Below are positions 1-10,300 of a stretch of DNA of 64,000 nt, piece after piece. Under the pieces are notes generated by a model. It searched no databases, was not told where the DNA came from, and saw only the letters and a list, made by a program, of their open reading frames with translations. Numbering within the stretch: the first letter of the stretch is position 1; each line of letters starts with the position of its first letter. This DNA comes from Choristoneura fumiferana (lineage: Eukaryota > Arthropoda > Insecta > Lepidoptera > Tortricidae): assembly GCF_025370935.1 (NCBI RefSeq), contig NC_133497.1, positions 1,407,533 through 1,471,532 of the forward strand, read 5' to 3'. A program made the translations under genes and the position numbers.

Positions 1-485
1 CATACGCTACTTTTTATCCCGATATTCCTCGGGATAATTTTGTAACTAAGGGACCCATACATCCTGTATTATTATCATTATTTTGTATTTTTTTCTTTAA
101 TTGTGTACTGTAGTTTTTAAGTATTTTATTTGTATTATTTTATTTTGAAAAAATGACTTTCTGCAAGGTTCTTGCGGCGCATTCTTCTTGTCAATGATGG
201 TCTTTCGAAGCGCTGGTAGTTTAAAAATGACGTGAAAAGTGCCCATTGCGGCCTATTTACTGAATAAATGATTTGAATTTGAATTTGGATAGGGATTTTT
301 TTTGAAATTTCTGCACTGGGTTTAGTCTTGAATTTTGTACTTACAGTTATTCACAACACAACCTCAATGAAGACTACGATAATAAATTTGGAAATTTCCA
401 GGGAAATTTTGTAAAAATCCGAAACCTTCAATTGCAACTACTAGACCGAATAGTTTACGCGTGCAAAGCCGCGGGTAAAAGCTAG
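1..485 (+). mobile_element. Helitron-like element, 3' part, cut by window start
   Basis: The segment ends in GCCGCGGGTAAAAGCTAG followed by T, the CTAG 3' end expected of Helitron-like (Lep1-type) lepidopteran repeats. It opens with the end of a ~119-bp satellite unit and includes a SINE-like stretch finishing with GAATTT repeats near 265-285. The same order is found at 29421-30167 and 55626-56328, so this is a third family member whose 5' part lies outside the window. No coding capacity is seen. Confidence 0.75.
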
Positions 486-658
486 TATATTATATTATTA
501 GTAGGAAGTAGGATGGGATGTTACAATTGAAATAGGTAACCGGAAAAAAATGCGCACGGGCGAAAATCGAACCCTGTTTCTCACATTCCGTGATGGCGTG
601 CTTTAGCTATACACCGACCGAACATATATACCGCATATACGGTTTAAATTTCTCTAAG

Positions 659-957
659 GGTAACGGCGCCTATTATCGGGGGTATCGAAATCGGCGGCCA
701 TCACCGCGGCATATTAAAAATATGCATTTTGTAATGTCCATTTACCACGGTAATAGAAGTTTTAGGTATTTTGATTTCAGATAATTATTTTATCAAATAC
801 TAATAACTAAAACGAGCCCAAAAAGTTACGACACTGAAAGTTCAATAAACGATCTTAAATATAAAATTATTCTCGTTTGTAAAGGAGCTTTGATACTCTT
901 AATTTTTGGACGCATTTGAAAACTTCCTTAAGTACCACGGTAATAGGCGCCGTTACC
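659..957. mobile_element. Short inverted-repeat element (MITE candidate)
   Basis: A perfect 17-bp inverted repeat, GGTAACGGCGCCTATTA at 659-675 and its complement at 941-957, encloses about 265 bp. A second shared motif, CCACGGTAATAG, occurs near both 745 and 937. No target duplication could be fixed. It may be a non-autonomous DNA transposon. Confidence 0.5.
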
Positions 958-1358
958 TTATTAGTGTTTTAGAGACAGTTTATTTTTACATGCTAAGTGA
1001 AACTTGTTACCAGCGCCATCTATGCACAAGCGCATGTCTGTTTAACATGCATAATTGTCACAGAATATTTTAATTTTACTGCTCACCCAAAACAAGAGAT
1101 GGCGCTATTTTCAATCGATAAACCACTAACCATAAGTCTTCATATTATTATTTTTCTTACATTTTTTTTAATCAAGACAATTACTCATAAAAAGTGTACA
1201 AAACTTCGCGTAAAATTTACGGATATTAATTTATCAATTCATAACCTTTTCAAAAGGGTACAAATGTTGACGTCTTTTACTAAATTATTGGAACTAATAA
1301 TGATAATAACAGAGCAGGTGGCACGTGAGCTGAAAGCTTGCCTGACCCGAAATCGGTT

Positions 1359-1665
1359 GTTTGTGGCACTTTTGTTTCTCTGAGTATTTAAACGTCCACG
1401 TCTTCGTCCAAATACTTATCGAAGGCAACCTGAGCTGACCTTGATCTACTGAAGACAAACAAAGTACTCGGAGAAACAAAAGTGACCCGAAACCAGTTGT
1501 TTGCGCACGTCTGTTGTCCGAGTACTTTGTTTGCCTTCAGTGGTTATTTTATCTTGACTTATCTCCTGAGGATCAAGGTCAGGACATTCCTTACGTTGCC
1601 TTCGGTAAATATGCGGACGTAGACGTGGTCGTGTAAGTACTTAAAGAAACAAAAGTGCCACAAAC
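1359..1665. mobile_element. Foldback-type MITE
   Basis: GTTTGTGGCACTTTTGTTTC at 1359-1378 is matched in inverse orientation at 1646-1665. Inside lies a second inverted pair around ACAAACAAAGTACTCGG (about 1454 and 1527) and further inverted CCTTCG/CGAAGG motifs, so the ~307-bp unit can fold on itself. No protein is encoded. Confidence 0.55.
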
Positions 1666-1696
1666 AAATTCAAATTCAAATCATTTATTCTGTAAA

Positions 1697-1928
1697 TCCA
1701 TACTAATATTATAAATGCGAAAGTGTGTGTGTTTGTATGTTTGTGCGTATGTTTGTCCTTCTTTCACGTCGAAACGGAGCGGCGGATCGACGTGATTTTT
1801 GGCATAGAGATAGTTTATGGACCTAAGAGTGACATAGGCTACTTTTATCCCGAATAAATGCACATTTCCCGAGGGAACAGCGCGCGATAATCGAATTCCA
1901 TGCGGGCGAAGCCGCGTGAAAAAGCTAG
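1697..1928 (+). mobile_element. Short Helitron-like element (Lep1 type)
   Basis: It starts with TC (TCCATACTAATATTATAAAT) after an A and ends with CTAG (1925-1928) before a T, the host A/T insertion preference and termini expected for Helitrons. The body matches 31563-31781 and 57626-57846, including the phrase GATCGACGTGATTTTTGGCA. It is 232 bp and non-coding. Confidence 0.75.
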
Positions 1929-2014
1929 TAGGTAATATTATTGCAATTTTCTGCCGTCAGAGTGCAGCACTAACAGAAAACCTTAAACAGTTTATTGAGT
2001 ATCTGAAATGCCAT

Positions 2015-2300
2015 CATCATAATGTCAGCCGAAAGACCTCCACTGCTGGACATAGGCCTCCCCCAAGGCTCTCCACTCTGACCGGTCTTGGCTTTCCGCA
2101 TCCAACGCGACCCCGCAATCTTAACCAGGTCGTCGCTCCATCTTGTTGGAGGCCTACTAACAGCTCGTCTCCCGTTCCGCAGACGCCGTTCGAGAACCTT
2201 CTGACGAGCAATGTGCCCCGCCCACTGCCACTTCAGTTTCGCAATTCTTCGGGCTATGTCGGTAACCTTAGTTCTACTGCGGATATCATCATTTCCATAA
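2015..2300 (-). mobile_element. RTE-type LINE fragment, C-terminal end
   Basis: On the minus strand this reads as the end of a LINE polyprotein, with the phrases LKWQWAGHIARQ and RPPTRWSDDLVKIAG, which recur at the C-terminus of many insect endonuclease-reverse transcriptases. No start, YXDD box or endonuclease remains, so it is a dead fragment and not a host gene. Confidence 0.75.
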
Positions 2301-2624
2301 TGCCATAATATAATATTAGCTCTATCGTTACCATCGATGTAAATAATGTTTTTTTAATACTTTTTTGATATTTCTGTGAAAATAGTAGTTTAAAAGTATT
2401 AAAACCCATATATTTAGATTGGGCTAATTATTTGCTTTCATTTGATTTCCATATTGTTACAATAATTTTTTTTTTAAATTCCTTTTCCATATTTTTTTTC
2501 GCAGACGCCATATTGAAATATTATATACCGTATGTAACTACGACAGTTATAACGAATCCAATGATACCTCATATGTTACAATCCGTCCAGCTTTTAGGCT
2601 GCAGCGGGGCCCAAAGAAATGGAC

Positions 2625-2678
2625 ATACCTACATACCCACATACATACATACATACCTACTTACATACATACATACGC
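2625..2678. repeat. ACAT-type microsatellite
   Basis: Imperfect tandem ACAT/ACCT tetranucleotides lie next to GCTCGAAAAACATAACCCTCC, a phrase also found beside the TATG array at 5040-5110. The microsatellite therefore belongs to a dispersed repeat. Confidence 0.8.
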
Positions 2679-2792
2679 TCGAAAAACATAACCCTCCTTC
2701 GGGTAATAAACATTAAATTAAATCAAATTAACAAATCAAAAACCCGACTGCCATAACTAGAAGGAAGAAAATAAGTCTAGTGGTCTGGAACT

Positions 2793-2874
2793 AAAGTTCA
2801 ACAGTCGGGCTCGGGACCCATTACTAAGAGTTTTTGAGCGCCACGATTTAAATGGGTCCCGACTGTTGAACTTT
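2793..2874. repeat. Short inverted repeat
   Basis: AAAGTTCAACAGTCGGG (2793-2809) is matched perfectly in inverse orientation at 2858-2874, with further pairing of GGGACCCA/TGGGTCCC inside. This is probably the core of a small MITE; its outer ends are not defined. Confidence 0.6.
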
Positions 2875-3008
2875 AAATAAGCTACTTAAGGAGGACTACA
2901 GGACTACAGGAGGGATTGAAACCCATAGTATGTAGGTGAGGTAAAGAGTATTGTGTTCCACTCCTGCTGGCTCGTGCTGAGGTACCGACTTCGAGCTAGT
3001 AGGTATTA

Positions 3009-3147
3009 GGTACAGTCACCAGCACCAATATCTGACGCAACAAGCGTGCATAAATATCTGATACGACTCTATTTCTAGGGCCGGAAGGACGTGTCAGATA
3101 TTTTTGCACGCTCCGCTGTGGCAGATATTAATGCTGGTGACTGTACC
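3009..3147. mobile_element. 139-bp MITE
   Basis: The ends GGTACAGTCACCAGCA and its inverse TGCTGGTGACTGTACC continue for about 26 bp with two mismatches (AATATCTG inside both). The short length and lack of coding sequence fit a MITE. Confidence 0.7.
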
Positions 3148-3677
3148 TACCTAGAAAAATGTTATCAAGGGTTTTGTAGTCGGTTCCATTTTTGTTATTT
3201 TTTTTTAGTCGGTTTTACTTTTTTGTTATTTTTTTTGTTTATTTTTACAAGCTTTTATTTAGTTTCACCTGTCGTTGTCTGCCTGTCTGTCTATCTCAAG
3301 TCAAATCTTGCAAGTTCAATTTGACCAATTTCCAGTAGTCATATTAACTTGAAATTTGAAACACTTATGTAAATCGCGTGACAATACAATAATCTAGGAG
3401 TAACATCCTGGTAGTCCAGCCAGGATCGTCTCCGAAGGACGGAACTCTTCAACGGTTAATAGCATAGACTTTAAATTTGGTATGCAAATGTAGTTTGGGT
3501 GACAATGCAGGTACAGTCAACAAAAAGTACAGTCGCTAAAAAAAGCTTGTATTAAAAATTAAATTTTTATGGTTAGGTTATGTTACTAATAAACATATCA
3601 GGTTTTTAAAAAGTACTAATACTCTTTTGATCATGATCTGTCATGGCGAAAAATATAAAGAGAACTGACGTAATCAT

Positions 3678-3815
3678 GGGTTTTTTTATATAAGGGAGGG
3701 AAACGAGCATGCGGGTCAGCTGATGGGAAGCAATCACTGCCGCCCATGGACACCTGTCAACACGAGAGATATCACAGGTGCGTTGCCGGCCCTTTGAGAA
3801 CTTATAGGCTCGGTT
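3678..3815. repeat. Dispersed SINE-like repeat
   Basis: The phrases AACGAGCATGCGGGTCA, CGCCCATGGACACCTGTCAA and GTGCGTTGCCGGCCCTTT are a common lepidopteran dispersed repeat; a more diverged relative lies at about 32735-32860. No gene is present. Confidence 0.5.
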
Positions 3816-3837
3816 TAGGGTTATATAGCCAAAATAG

Positions 3838-5795
3838 CAAAAAAGGAACCCTTATTAATGTCGCCATGTCTGTCCGTCTGTCCGTCCGCGCTTGCTCAGG
3901 GACTATCAATGCTTGAAAGCTGTAATTTTGCACGAATATATAAGTATGTAAACTATGCCGACAAAATGGTACCTACATAAAAAATGAAAAAAAATGTTTA
4001 GAGTACCTCCATAGACGTAAACAGGGGGTGGTTTTTTTCTTATCCAACCTTGTAGTGTGGGGTATCGTTAGATAGGTCTTTTAAAACGATAGGGGTTGCT
4101 AAAACGATTTTGCGACTCAGTGATTTATTTTTAAAATATTTAACTTTAAAGTGTAAATTTTCATTAAAATTTAGCACCCCAGACCCCCCTACCCCGCACC
4201 CTCTAAAATCTGAACCATGGGGAAGAAATTGAGAAAATTCAGGATGGTAGTAAACTGTATATCAAACTTGCAAGGAAAACTATAATGGTTAAGTTTTCAT
4301 TAGAATTATTAGTAGTTTAGGAGTAAATAGCAGCCTAAGGTATAAAACTTAGATGAATGATTGGTCTCGCGCGCTCGCTCGACTAGATACCGCGGCAAAC
4401 TTGTCAAATGCGGCAACAAATAGTACGCCGAAATCGGCGTACCTGAGCCCGAGGCGAGTCAGTCGCGTTGAAAACTGTGCGTAATGTGCATGTCCCGAAT
4501 TATTGTTAAATTTTGGTCATAAACGAAGTAAAATGCCAGTTTTCGCAGTGAAACTGTTTAAAAATAATACTACAAGAAATAAAAAGGACACTGGGATCAC
4601 ATACCATCAGTAAATATCGTATAATTTCGAAATTACAAAATAAAAATAACATGAACCTTAAACGCCATTCTGTGTTGCCGCGTACACAAGATCAAATTCC
4701 CGTGGTTGAGATTTTAATAAATTGAACTTTATTGTTATCATCATTAAATGATGATAAATTTTAATAACTTATTTTATTTAAGTATCTAACGTAATTATTA
4801 TATTTTACATAACCTAGTTCTATATTATTTAATGTTTATCTTTGTGATATTATACACTGAAGGTGTATAAATTGTTAATCCGACACTATTTAATTAAGGG
4901 TGAATGTGTTTTAAATTAAAAATGTTTTTCGTCTTCCAGTCAAAAGCCCGATCAGCTGATTTACTTAGGTATTACGGGAACCGAAAAAATTTTTTTTTCG
5001 TATTTCTACCCATTTTCTTGAAATGTTAACTTTTTACCCGACTGCCCGAAGGAGGGTTATGTTTTTCAAGCCTATGTATGTATGTATGTATGTATGCATG
5101 TACCTATGTATGTATTTTTGTAAAAAAATATTTTATTTTAGTCTTAATTAACCTGTACATTAATAAGTATTAGGTTTAACTATAGGTGCAACGTGTTAAG
5201 TTCGCAAAACTTCTTAGTTGGTGTGGTGACTCAGTCCATGAATTTTCAGTAATAATTTGTAAATATTGAATGTCCTTAAATATATATTTTTTTTAAATTT
5301 AAAGTGAGGCCTGATCATTGATATACCTACATCATACCTACCATTTTTTTTAAAGAAGAAACTACGCCTAACCTACACAACATATTAATACATTCACATC
5401 TTAATTACTTCTTAATTTCTAAGTATTTCCCAAGATACATTTTGTAACCAGTAACTTAATAGACCACAGAATAATTTATTTTCCCAATAACTCGGGTAAC
5501 AGTGGAGCAGCTGGCAACACAATTCGTCACGCACACTAGCATCCTTGCATGTCTTACACCGTTCTAACGCACACTACAATATTGAGTTGCCGCATTTACG
5601 AACGTTTTGTTTTTAGTTAGCGCGGTATCTAGTCGAGCGAGCGCGCGAGACCAATCATTCATCTAAGGTATAAAATATACCTGAACTTGAAATATTCTGT
5701 AACAAAATACGAAATTCTTAAAAAAATATTACTTAATTTTTCGTAATGGCTACGGAGCCCTATTTCGGGCGTTTCCGACACGCTCTTGGCCGGTT
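3838..5795. repeat. Dispersed repeat split by the 4348-5667 element
   Basis: The left half begins AAAGGAACCCTTATTAATG with a CTGTCCGTCTGTCCGTCC run; the right half ends in a CTACGGAGCCCT/GACACGCTCTTGGCCGG phrase. These are the two ends of a common 'GGAACCCT' repeat of lepidopterans. The two parts join cleanly when the inserted element and one copy of its 8-bp target duplication are removed, which shows the order of events: this repeat first, then the insertion. Confidence 0.6.
4348..5667. mobile_element. 1.3-kb non-autonomous TIR transposon with 8-bp TSD
   Basis: Both ends carry terminal inverted repeats of about 44 bp beginning CTTAGATGAATGATTGGTCT and running through CGCGCGCTCGCTCGACTAG. 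The flanks are direct repeats of GTATAAAA at 4340-4347 and 5668-5675. An 8-bp target duplication is typical of hAT and some P-like families; the TIR start is not a classic hAT end, so the superfamily is uncertain. The interior has no transposase and includes a TATG microsatellite (about 5070-5115). Confidence 0.8.
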
Positions 5796-7153
5796 TTTTT
5801 TTAAATATAATGTAGCCTATGTCACTCGGAGATAATGTAGCTTCCCACCGGTAAAAGATTTTTTTTTATCGGTCCAGTAGTTTCGGAGCCTATTCAATAC
5901 AAACAAACAATCAAATCTTTCCACATTATAATATTAGTATAGATTAGTATTAGTATAGATATAGATAATCATACTTACTCTGCACGACCACCGACAACGC
6001 CCAGTCCATGATCTGTTTGAAAGATAACACATGTGATTAATACTCGTAAGTCCACATTTCGGTCGTTTGACAATATTGCAATTAGATAGCAAGTACCTGG
6101 GTAACCGAGCTTTGCTCGGGCCAAAACTCGATAATAAGCGTTTTCCCAGAGTTAAGACCAAGCTAGATCGATTTTCCATCCCCGAAAACCCGTACGCACC
6201 AAATTTCATCGAAATCGTTGGAGCTGTTTCCGAGATCCCGAAATATATTTATATAATATACCGCGTGGAAAAATAAGTCGGGCCCTGGAGGGAAACTACC
6301 TTAGGAAACATTCCTTTATTTTAAAAAAGTTTTGTTTCTTTTAAAAAATGAGCCAGTTACAGTAAAGAAATGAGCCAACCAAACCCTAAAATGCATGTCA
6401 TTTTTTTGAAAGGAAAAATTATATGTTATATTAATTGGGGTTTACTTCCAAGAAACAAGAATAAAAAAAGACATAATTACGATTTATATAAAAAATAGGT
6501 TTTTTAAATCCTGTTCCCGTTAAGGACCTACATTCATTATGCTGTAGAAGTTTCTTCCACATCATCTTAAAAATATGTAAAAAATGCGATCAAAACAAAT
6601 ATGATCGTTCCGACAGGTCATACTAAATTAATCCTTGTGTTTATGACATTTAAAGACTCACATAAATGCAAACATTCTTCACTTATTTGGTATTCGCAAT
6701 AAGAACGTCAATGCATGGAGTGCCGAATCGGGAACGTTTGAAAAATCTTATTGAACGTTATGAAAATAGCGTAAATTATAAAATGACACTTACATATTGA
6801 TAAAGCACAGTTTCTGAGACACTATATAAATTTTTTCAAGGTGCTTCATCTAGTAATTATTTTTATCACCATCCGTATGTTGACGAAAACAAAATTTAGC
6901 ATCGACTCCCGATATTTGATTGGATTACTCGGTCAGTAGCACTAAAACGATAACTAGCGACAATGCACCGAACTACGTAGTAGCCCAGTGTGGTTTGTAT
7001 TCTGAAATGTATAACAGATGTCGCTGCCTACCTCATTCTTAGAATAATTCGTAAATATATTGGTTGTGCCTGATCGGGAACTGGATGCATTGTAGGGATA
7101 AGGATTTAAGGTAGTTTCTCTCCACACTGTATACATAATATATACAAGAATTG
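5796..7153. other. Gene-free stretch 3' of copy A
   Basis: 5880-5950 is the reversed start of a Helitron-like repeat (ATTATAATATTAGTATAGAT). 6091-6256 is a dispersed repeat with the phrase CCAAATTTCATCGAAATCGTTGGAG. From 6290 to 7153 I recognise no gene. This part is downstream of the protease stop codon and may contain its 3' UTR, but no polyadenylation site could be assigned with confidence. Confidence 0.5.
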
Positions 7154-7380
7154 CTAGTTTAAAGGTATTAGATAGATAGATAGATTATTATTCAGCTGAC
7201 CTCTTATGAATGTGGCGTGGGACTGGACATGTGTAAAGGTGGTATAAGAGTTGACGTTGCAAGCGTGTTCACTTCTCGGCGCCGTAGACACCACGCCGCG
7301 CAGGTAGTAGCGCCTGATGCCTCGCTCCACGCTGGGGAACACCAGCCCCCCGCCGCTGTCGCCTTCACACACAGTTGTAC
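7154..7380 (-). CDS. HP14: Copy A last exon: catalytic serine (GDSGG) and stop
   Basis: After the acceptor GTCACAG the exon reads through TTVCEGDSGGGLVF, with the catalytic Ser codon at 7355-7357. The residue six before it is Thr, where trypsin has Asp189, so the S1 pocket should not be trypsin-like. It then contains RGVVSTAPRSEHAC and FTHVQSHATFIRG, the usual end of an S1A domain, followed by an extra tail of about 14 residues before the stop. The exon begins with two bases of a split codon, which fixes the preceding exon as ending in phase 1. No counterpart exists for copy B. Confidence 0.88.
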
Positions 7381-10300
7381 CTGTGACACAAATAATATCG
7401 CATTAAAAACACAAAACGTAAAAATAAAATCTAAATCCAAGAAAATGTCATTAAGTATAAAGAGATTTACATTATATGTATAAAGAGGGTAGGTTATTAA
7501 CAATATAATATTGTAAGATGAAGGTAGTTAATAAACGGATCTCTAAACGGATCGAGAGTAACACGTACGTATTTTATTTAGCGGTGTTGGTGATAAGACG
7601 GCGTGCGGGTTAATCCGGACAAAATACGGCATATTGTAGACATGCCGCATCCCAATAATGTAACCGAATTAAAATCATTTTTGGGGATGATTAATTTTTA
7701 TGGGAAATTTATTAAAAACTTGTCATCATTTTTGGTCCCACTCTACGAGCTACTTACTCGTACAACAGGCAGGATTTTTTGTTGGAACAAGAAACATAAT
7801 GATGCGTTTATACAGGTCAAAAAGTTAGTATGTAGTGCGGACGTGTTAGTCCACTACGACATGTCTCAGCCCACGGTGCTGACGTGCGATGTTCGCGCGC
7901 ACGGGCTGGGCGCCGTGCTGGCAGCGCGCGCCCGCCGAGCCGAGCGCGTCCTCGCGCGCGCTCACCCCGCCGGAAAAGCACTATAGTCAAATCCATAAGC
8001 AAGCGTTAGCGATCATATTTGCTATAGATGAATCGTACTGATCATAAGCTTTTAGTCAGCATATTTGGGTGTAATACGGGAATACCGATTACGGCGGCGA
8101 GCCGTTTGCAGACATGGGCTATTAACCTTTGGGCGTATAATTTTACAATAGAGTACGTTAGAACGGACAAAAATACTGCGGATGGACTATCGAGATTAAT
8201 AAAAATGCATAAAGAGGAAGTAACGAACAGTCCCTGTACCCTCTTGTTCTGAGAGGAGGCCTGTGCCCAGCAGTGGGACGTATATAGGCTGGGATGATGA
8301 TGATGATGAACAAACAGTCGCGAAGAACTACCAGAACAGACTAAGTATATTTACATTTCGCGACGGAAGCGTTGCTGCTAGATTACAAGGTTTTAAAGAA
8401 CCAGACAGCCGCGGATCCCATATTAAGCCGCGTCATGAGTTATTTAGTAGACGGCTGGCCGTCTAACACTAACATCGATATCAGGGAATTAAAACCATAT
8501 CACAGCCGGCAAAATGATTATACACCGAGTTAGGTTGTATGCTCTGGGGTCACAGAGCAGTGGTGCCGGCAACAACTGCTAATGCTGTCGTTTCCGTTTT
8601 GCGCGCGATGTGGGCGGGCTTCAGTCTTCCGAGACAGGTCGTGAGCGACAATGGGCCTCATTTTATCAGTGTGGAGTTTGACCGTTTTTTAACAAGCAAT
8701 GGTGTGGAACACATTTTCTCAGCTCCTTGTCACCCCGCTTCGAATGGGGCAGCTAAAATTTGTAAGCGCGTTATTAAAAAAGAATCGCTTTTAAGCGATA
8801 AGGCCGCCTATTGCTTACCTTGTAATTTTTTATCTGTGTATCTGTTTTCTGTATCGCTCACTATTTCTGGTCTACAATAAAGAGTCTTTGTATTGTATTG
8901 TATAGTTTTGTAAAAAAACACTTTAACAGAAGCTAGACGTAGATACGGCCCTCAATAGATATCTCCTAACGTATATAGGACCACTGAGCACTACACCACT
9001 GGGGAGAGCCTAGCTGCAATATTGCAAGGTCGTCAGTTACGTATGCGCTTGGATAAATTAAAACCCGAGCGATCCGCTCGACTCAACGAAAATCAGTCGC
9101 GCGCGCAGGCGGGGGCCGGGGGAGCGCGGGGCGCGGCGCGCGCTGGACGCGGTTTGGTACCGGGACTACAGCGCGCAAGATAAGTGGCTCGCTGGTAGGG
9201 TCGTTGAGAAGCTAGGTCGTACTGATTACAGACTAGGGTCTGCTTGTGGAACCGAGGTACATAGGAACGTCCATCAATTGAAACGTAGGGTAACCGAAAC
9301 GTTCGTTAGTACACCTACACCGACTGAAGCCGACCGAAGGCATTCCCGCTGTTCGGTGATTATACCAGAAGAGGAGGCACCCGAGCCGAGTGGCGTGGAG
9401 AGCAGTGACTCGATGGCGCCGGGGCTCACGGCTGGGGCCGGCAGGCGCAATGTATTTAGTTATTAGTAATTAAGAGAACATACGCAAATATCATGAGAAA
9501 GAACGATTACTAACGAAATACCCACACATTTATCTAACTATTTACCTATCAGGTACGTAGATATGATTTATATAATCTAAATATTTATGTAAGCGTATGT
9601 GTGTGTGTGTGTGTGTGTGTATGTGTGTGTGAGATGTGTGTTTTTGAATTTTAAAGTTTTAAGTTTTTATTACGGGTGAAGGTGTTATATACCTACGTAT
9701 AAAGAGGGTAAGGTTAGTATCAATATAATATTGTAAGATGGCGCTACTCAGTCTCTCAATAAACCGAGACCGAGACCGGGACCGAGAGTTGCACGTATTT
9801 TATTTAGCACATTATAATAGCTATAAAAATATAAGGCGGGTACTTGCCGTTCTTGTTTCCCGCACAGAACTTGTCGCTGGTAAGGTGCGGCTTAAATTCA
9901 GAGGGTAACTCGTCCATGCACTTGGTCGCATCTACGTAAGGCAGGTCAGTGGTCAGCAGCAGCGAGGAGGCAGGGCCGTCTGCCGCCGTCAGTCCCCAGC
10001 CTGACACCTGTGATTAAGTGTTATGATATGAACGGCCTTATTTCTATGGTCTGAGTATATGGCAAATCGTTTCAAAGTTAAAGTCAAAATACTTATATTC
10101 AGCTAGCTTTTGCCCGCGGCTTGGCTCGCGTTAAACTTGGGGTAACTATTTGAAAAATAACTTGGCGATATTTTACAGACAATTATAACATTAATTATAT
10201 ATACATCTATTTAATTTTAACTCAAAACTTTTTCAACATTAATTTGGAATATTATAAAAACATACTTAGGTAGTCTATTTGTTATGACCATTTTTTGGCC

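Larger units (their letters stand above)
7480..9809 (+). mobile_element. Decayed Ty3/Gypsy LTR retrotransposon
   Basis: The order is: partial 5' LTR end (about 7480-7587), a jump straight into the reverse transcriptase thumb and RNase H (7603-8251), integrase core (about 8539-8775), integrase C-terminal region (about 8940-9465), then the 3' LTR (about 9470-9809). The two LTR remnants share TATAAAGAGGGTA, CAATATAATATTGTAAGATG and GTATTTTATTTAGC. Gag, protease and the reverse transcriptase catalytic core are missing. Two small retroelement fragments are nested inside. The element cannot be autonomous. Confidence 0.85.
7381..9847 (-). other. Copy A last intron, nearly all Gypsy element
   Basis: The intron starts GCAAGTACC (GC donor) and ends GTCACAG. 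Of its 2467 bases, about 7480-9809 are Ty3/Gypsy sequence, leaving roughly 100 bases on the acceptor side and 38 on the donor side. The Gypsy element is antisense to the protease gene. Confidence 0.7.

Noticed and set aside
561..575. tRNA-like box B (minus strand) near 560
   Set aside because: Only one box is convincing, the rest does not fold as a tRNA, and no SINE body could be followed.
6954..7136. Minus-strand frame just beyond the protease stop codon as an additional exon
   Set aside because: There is no protease or other domain resemblance, and the gene already ends in a complete S1A C-terminus.
7817..8002. Arg-rich minus-strand frame opposite the Gypsy RNase H
   Set aside because: It is a shadow of the GC-rich Gypsy coding strand.
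9804..9847. Read-through of the GWG exon past GCAAGTACC to a later stop
   Set aside because: It gives YPPYIFIAIIMC, unlike any protease, and breaks the phase with the Ser exon; the GC donor explains both.
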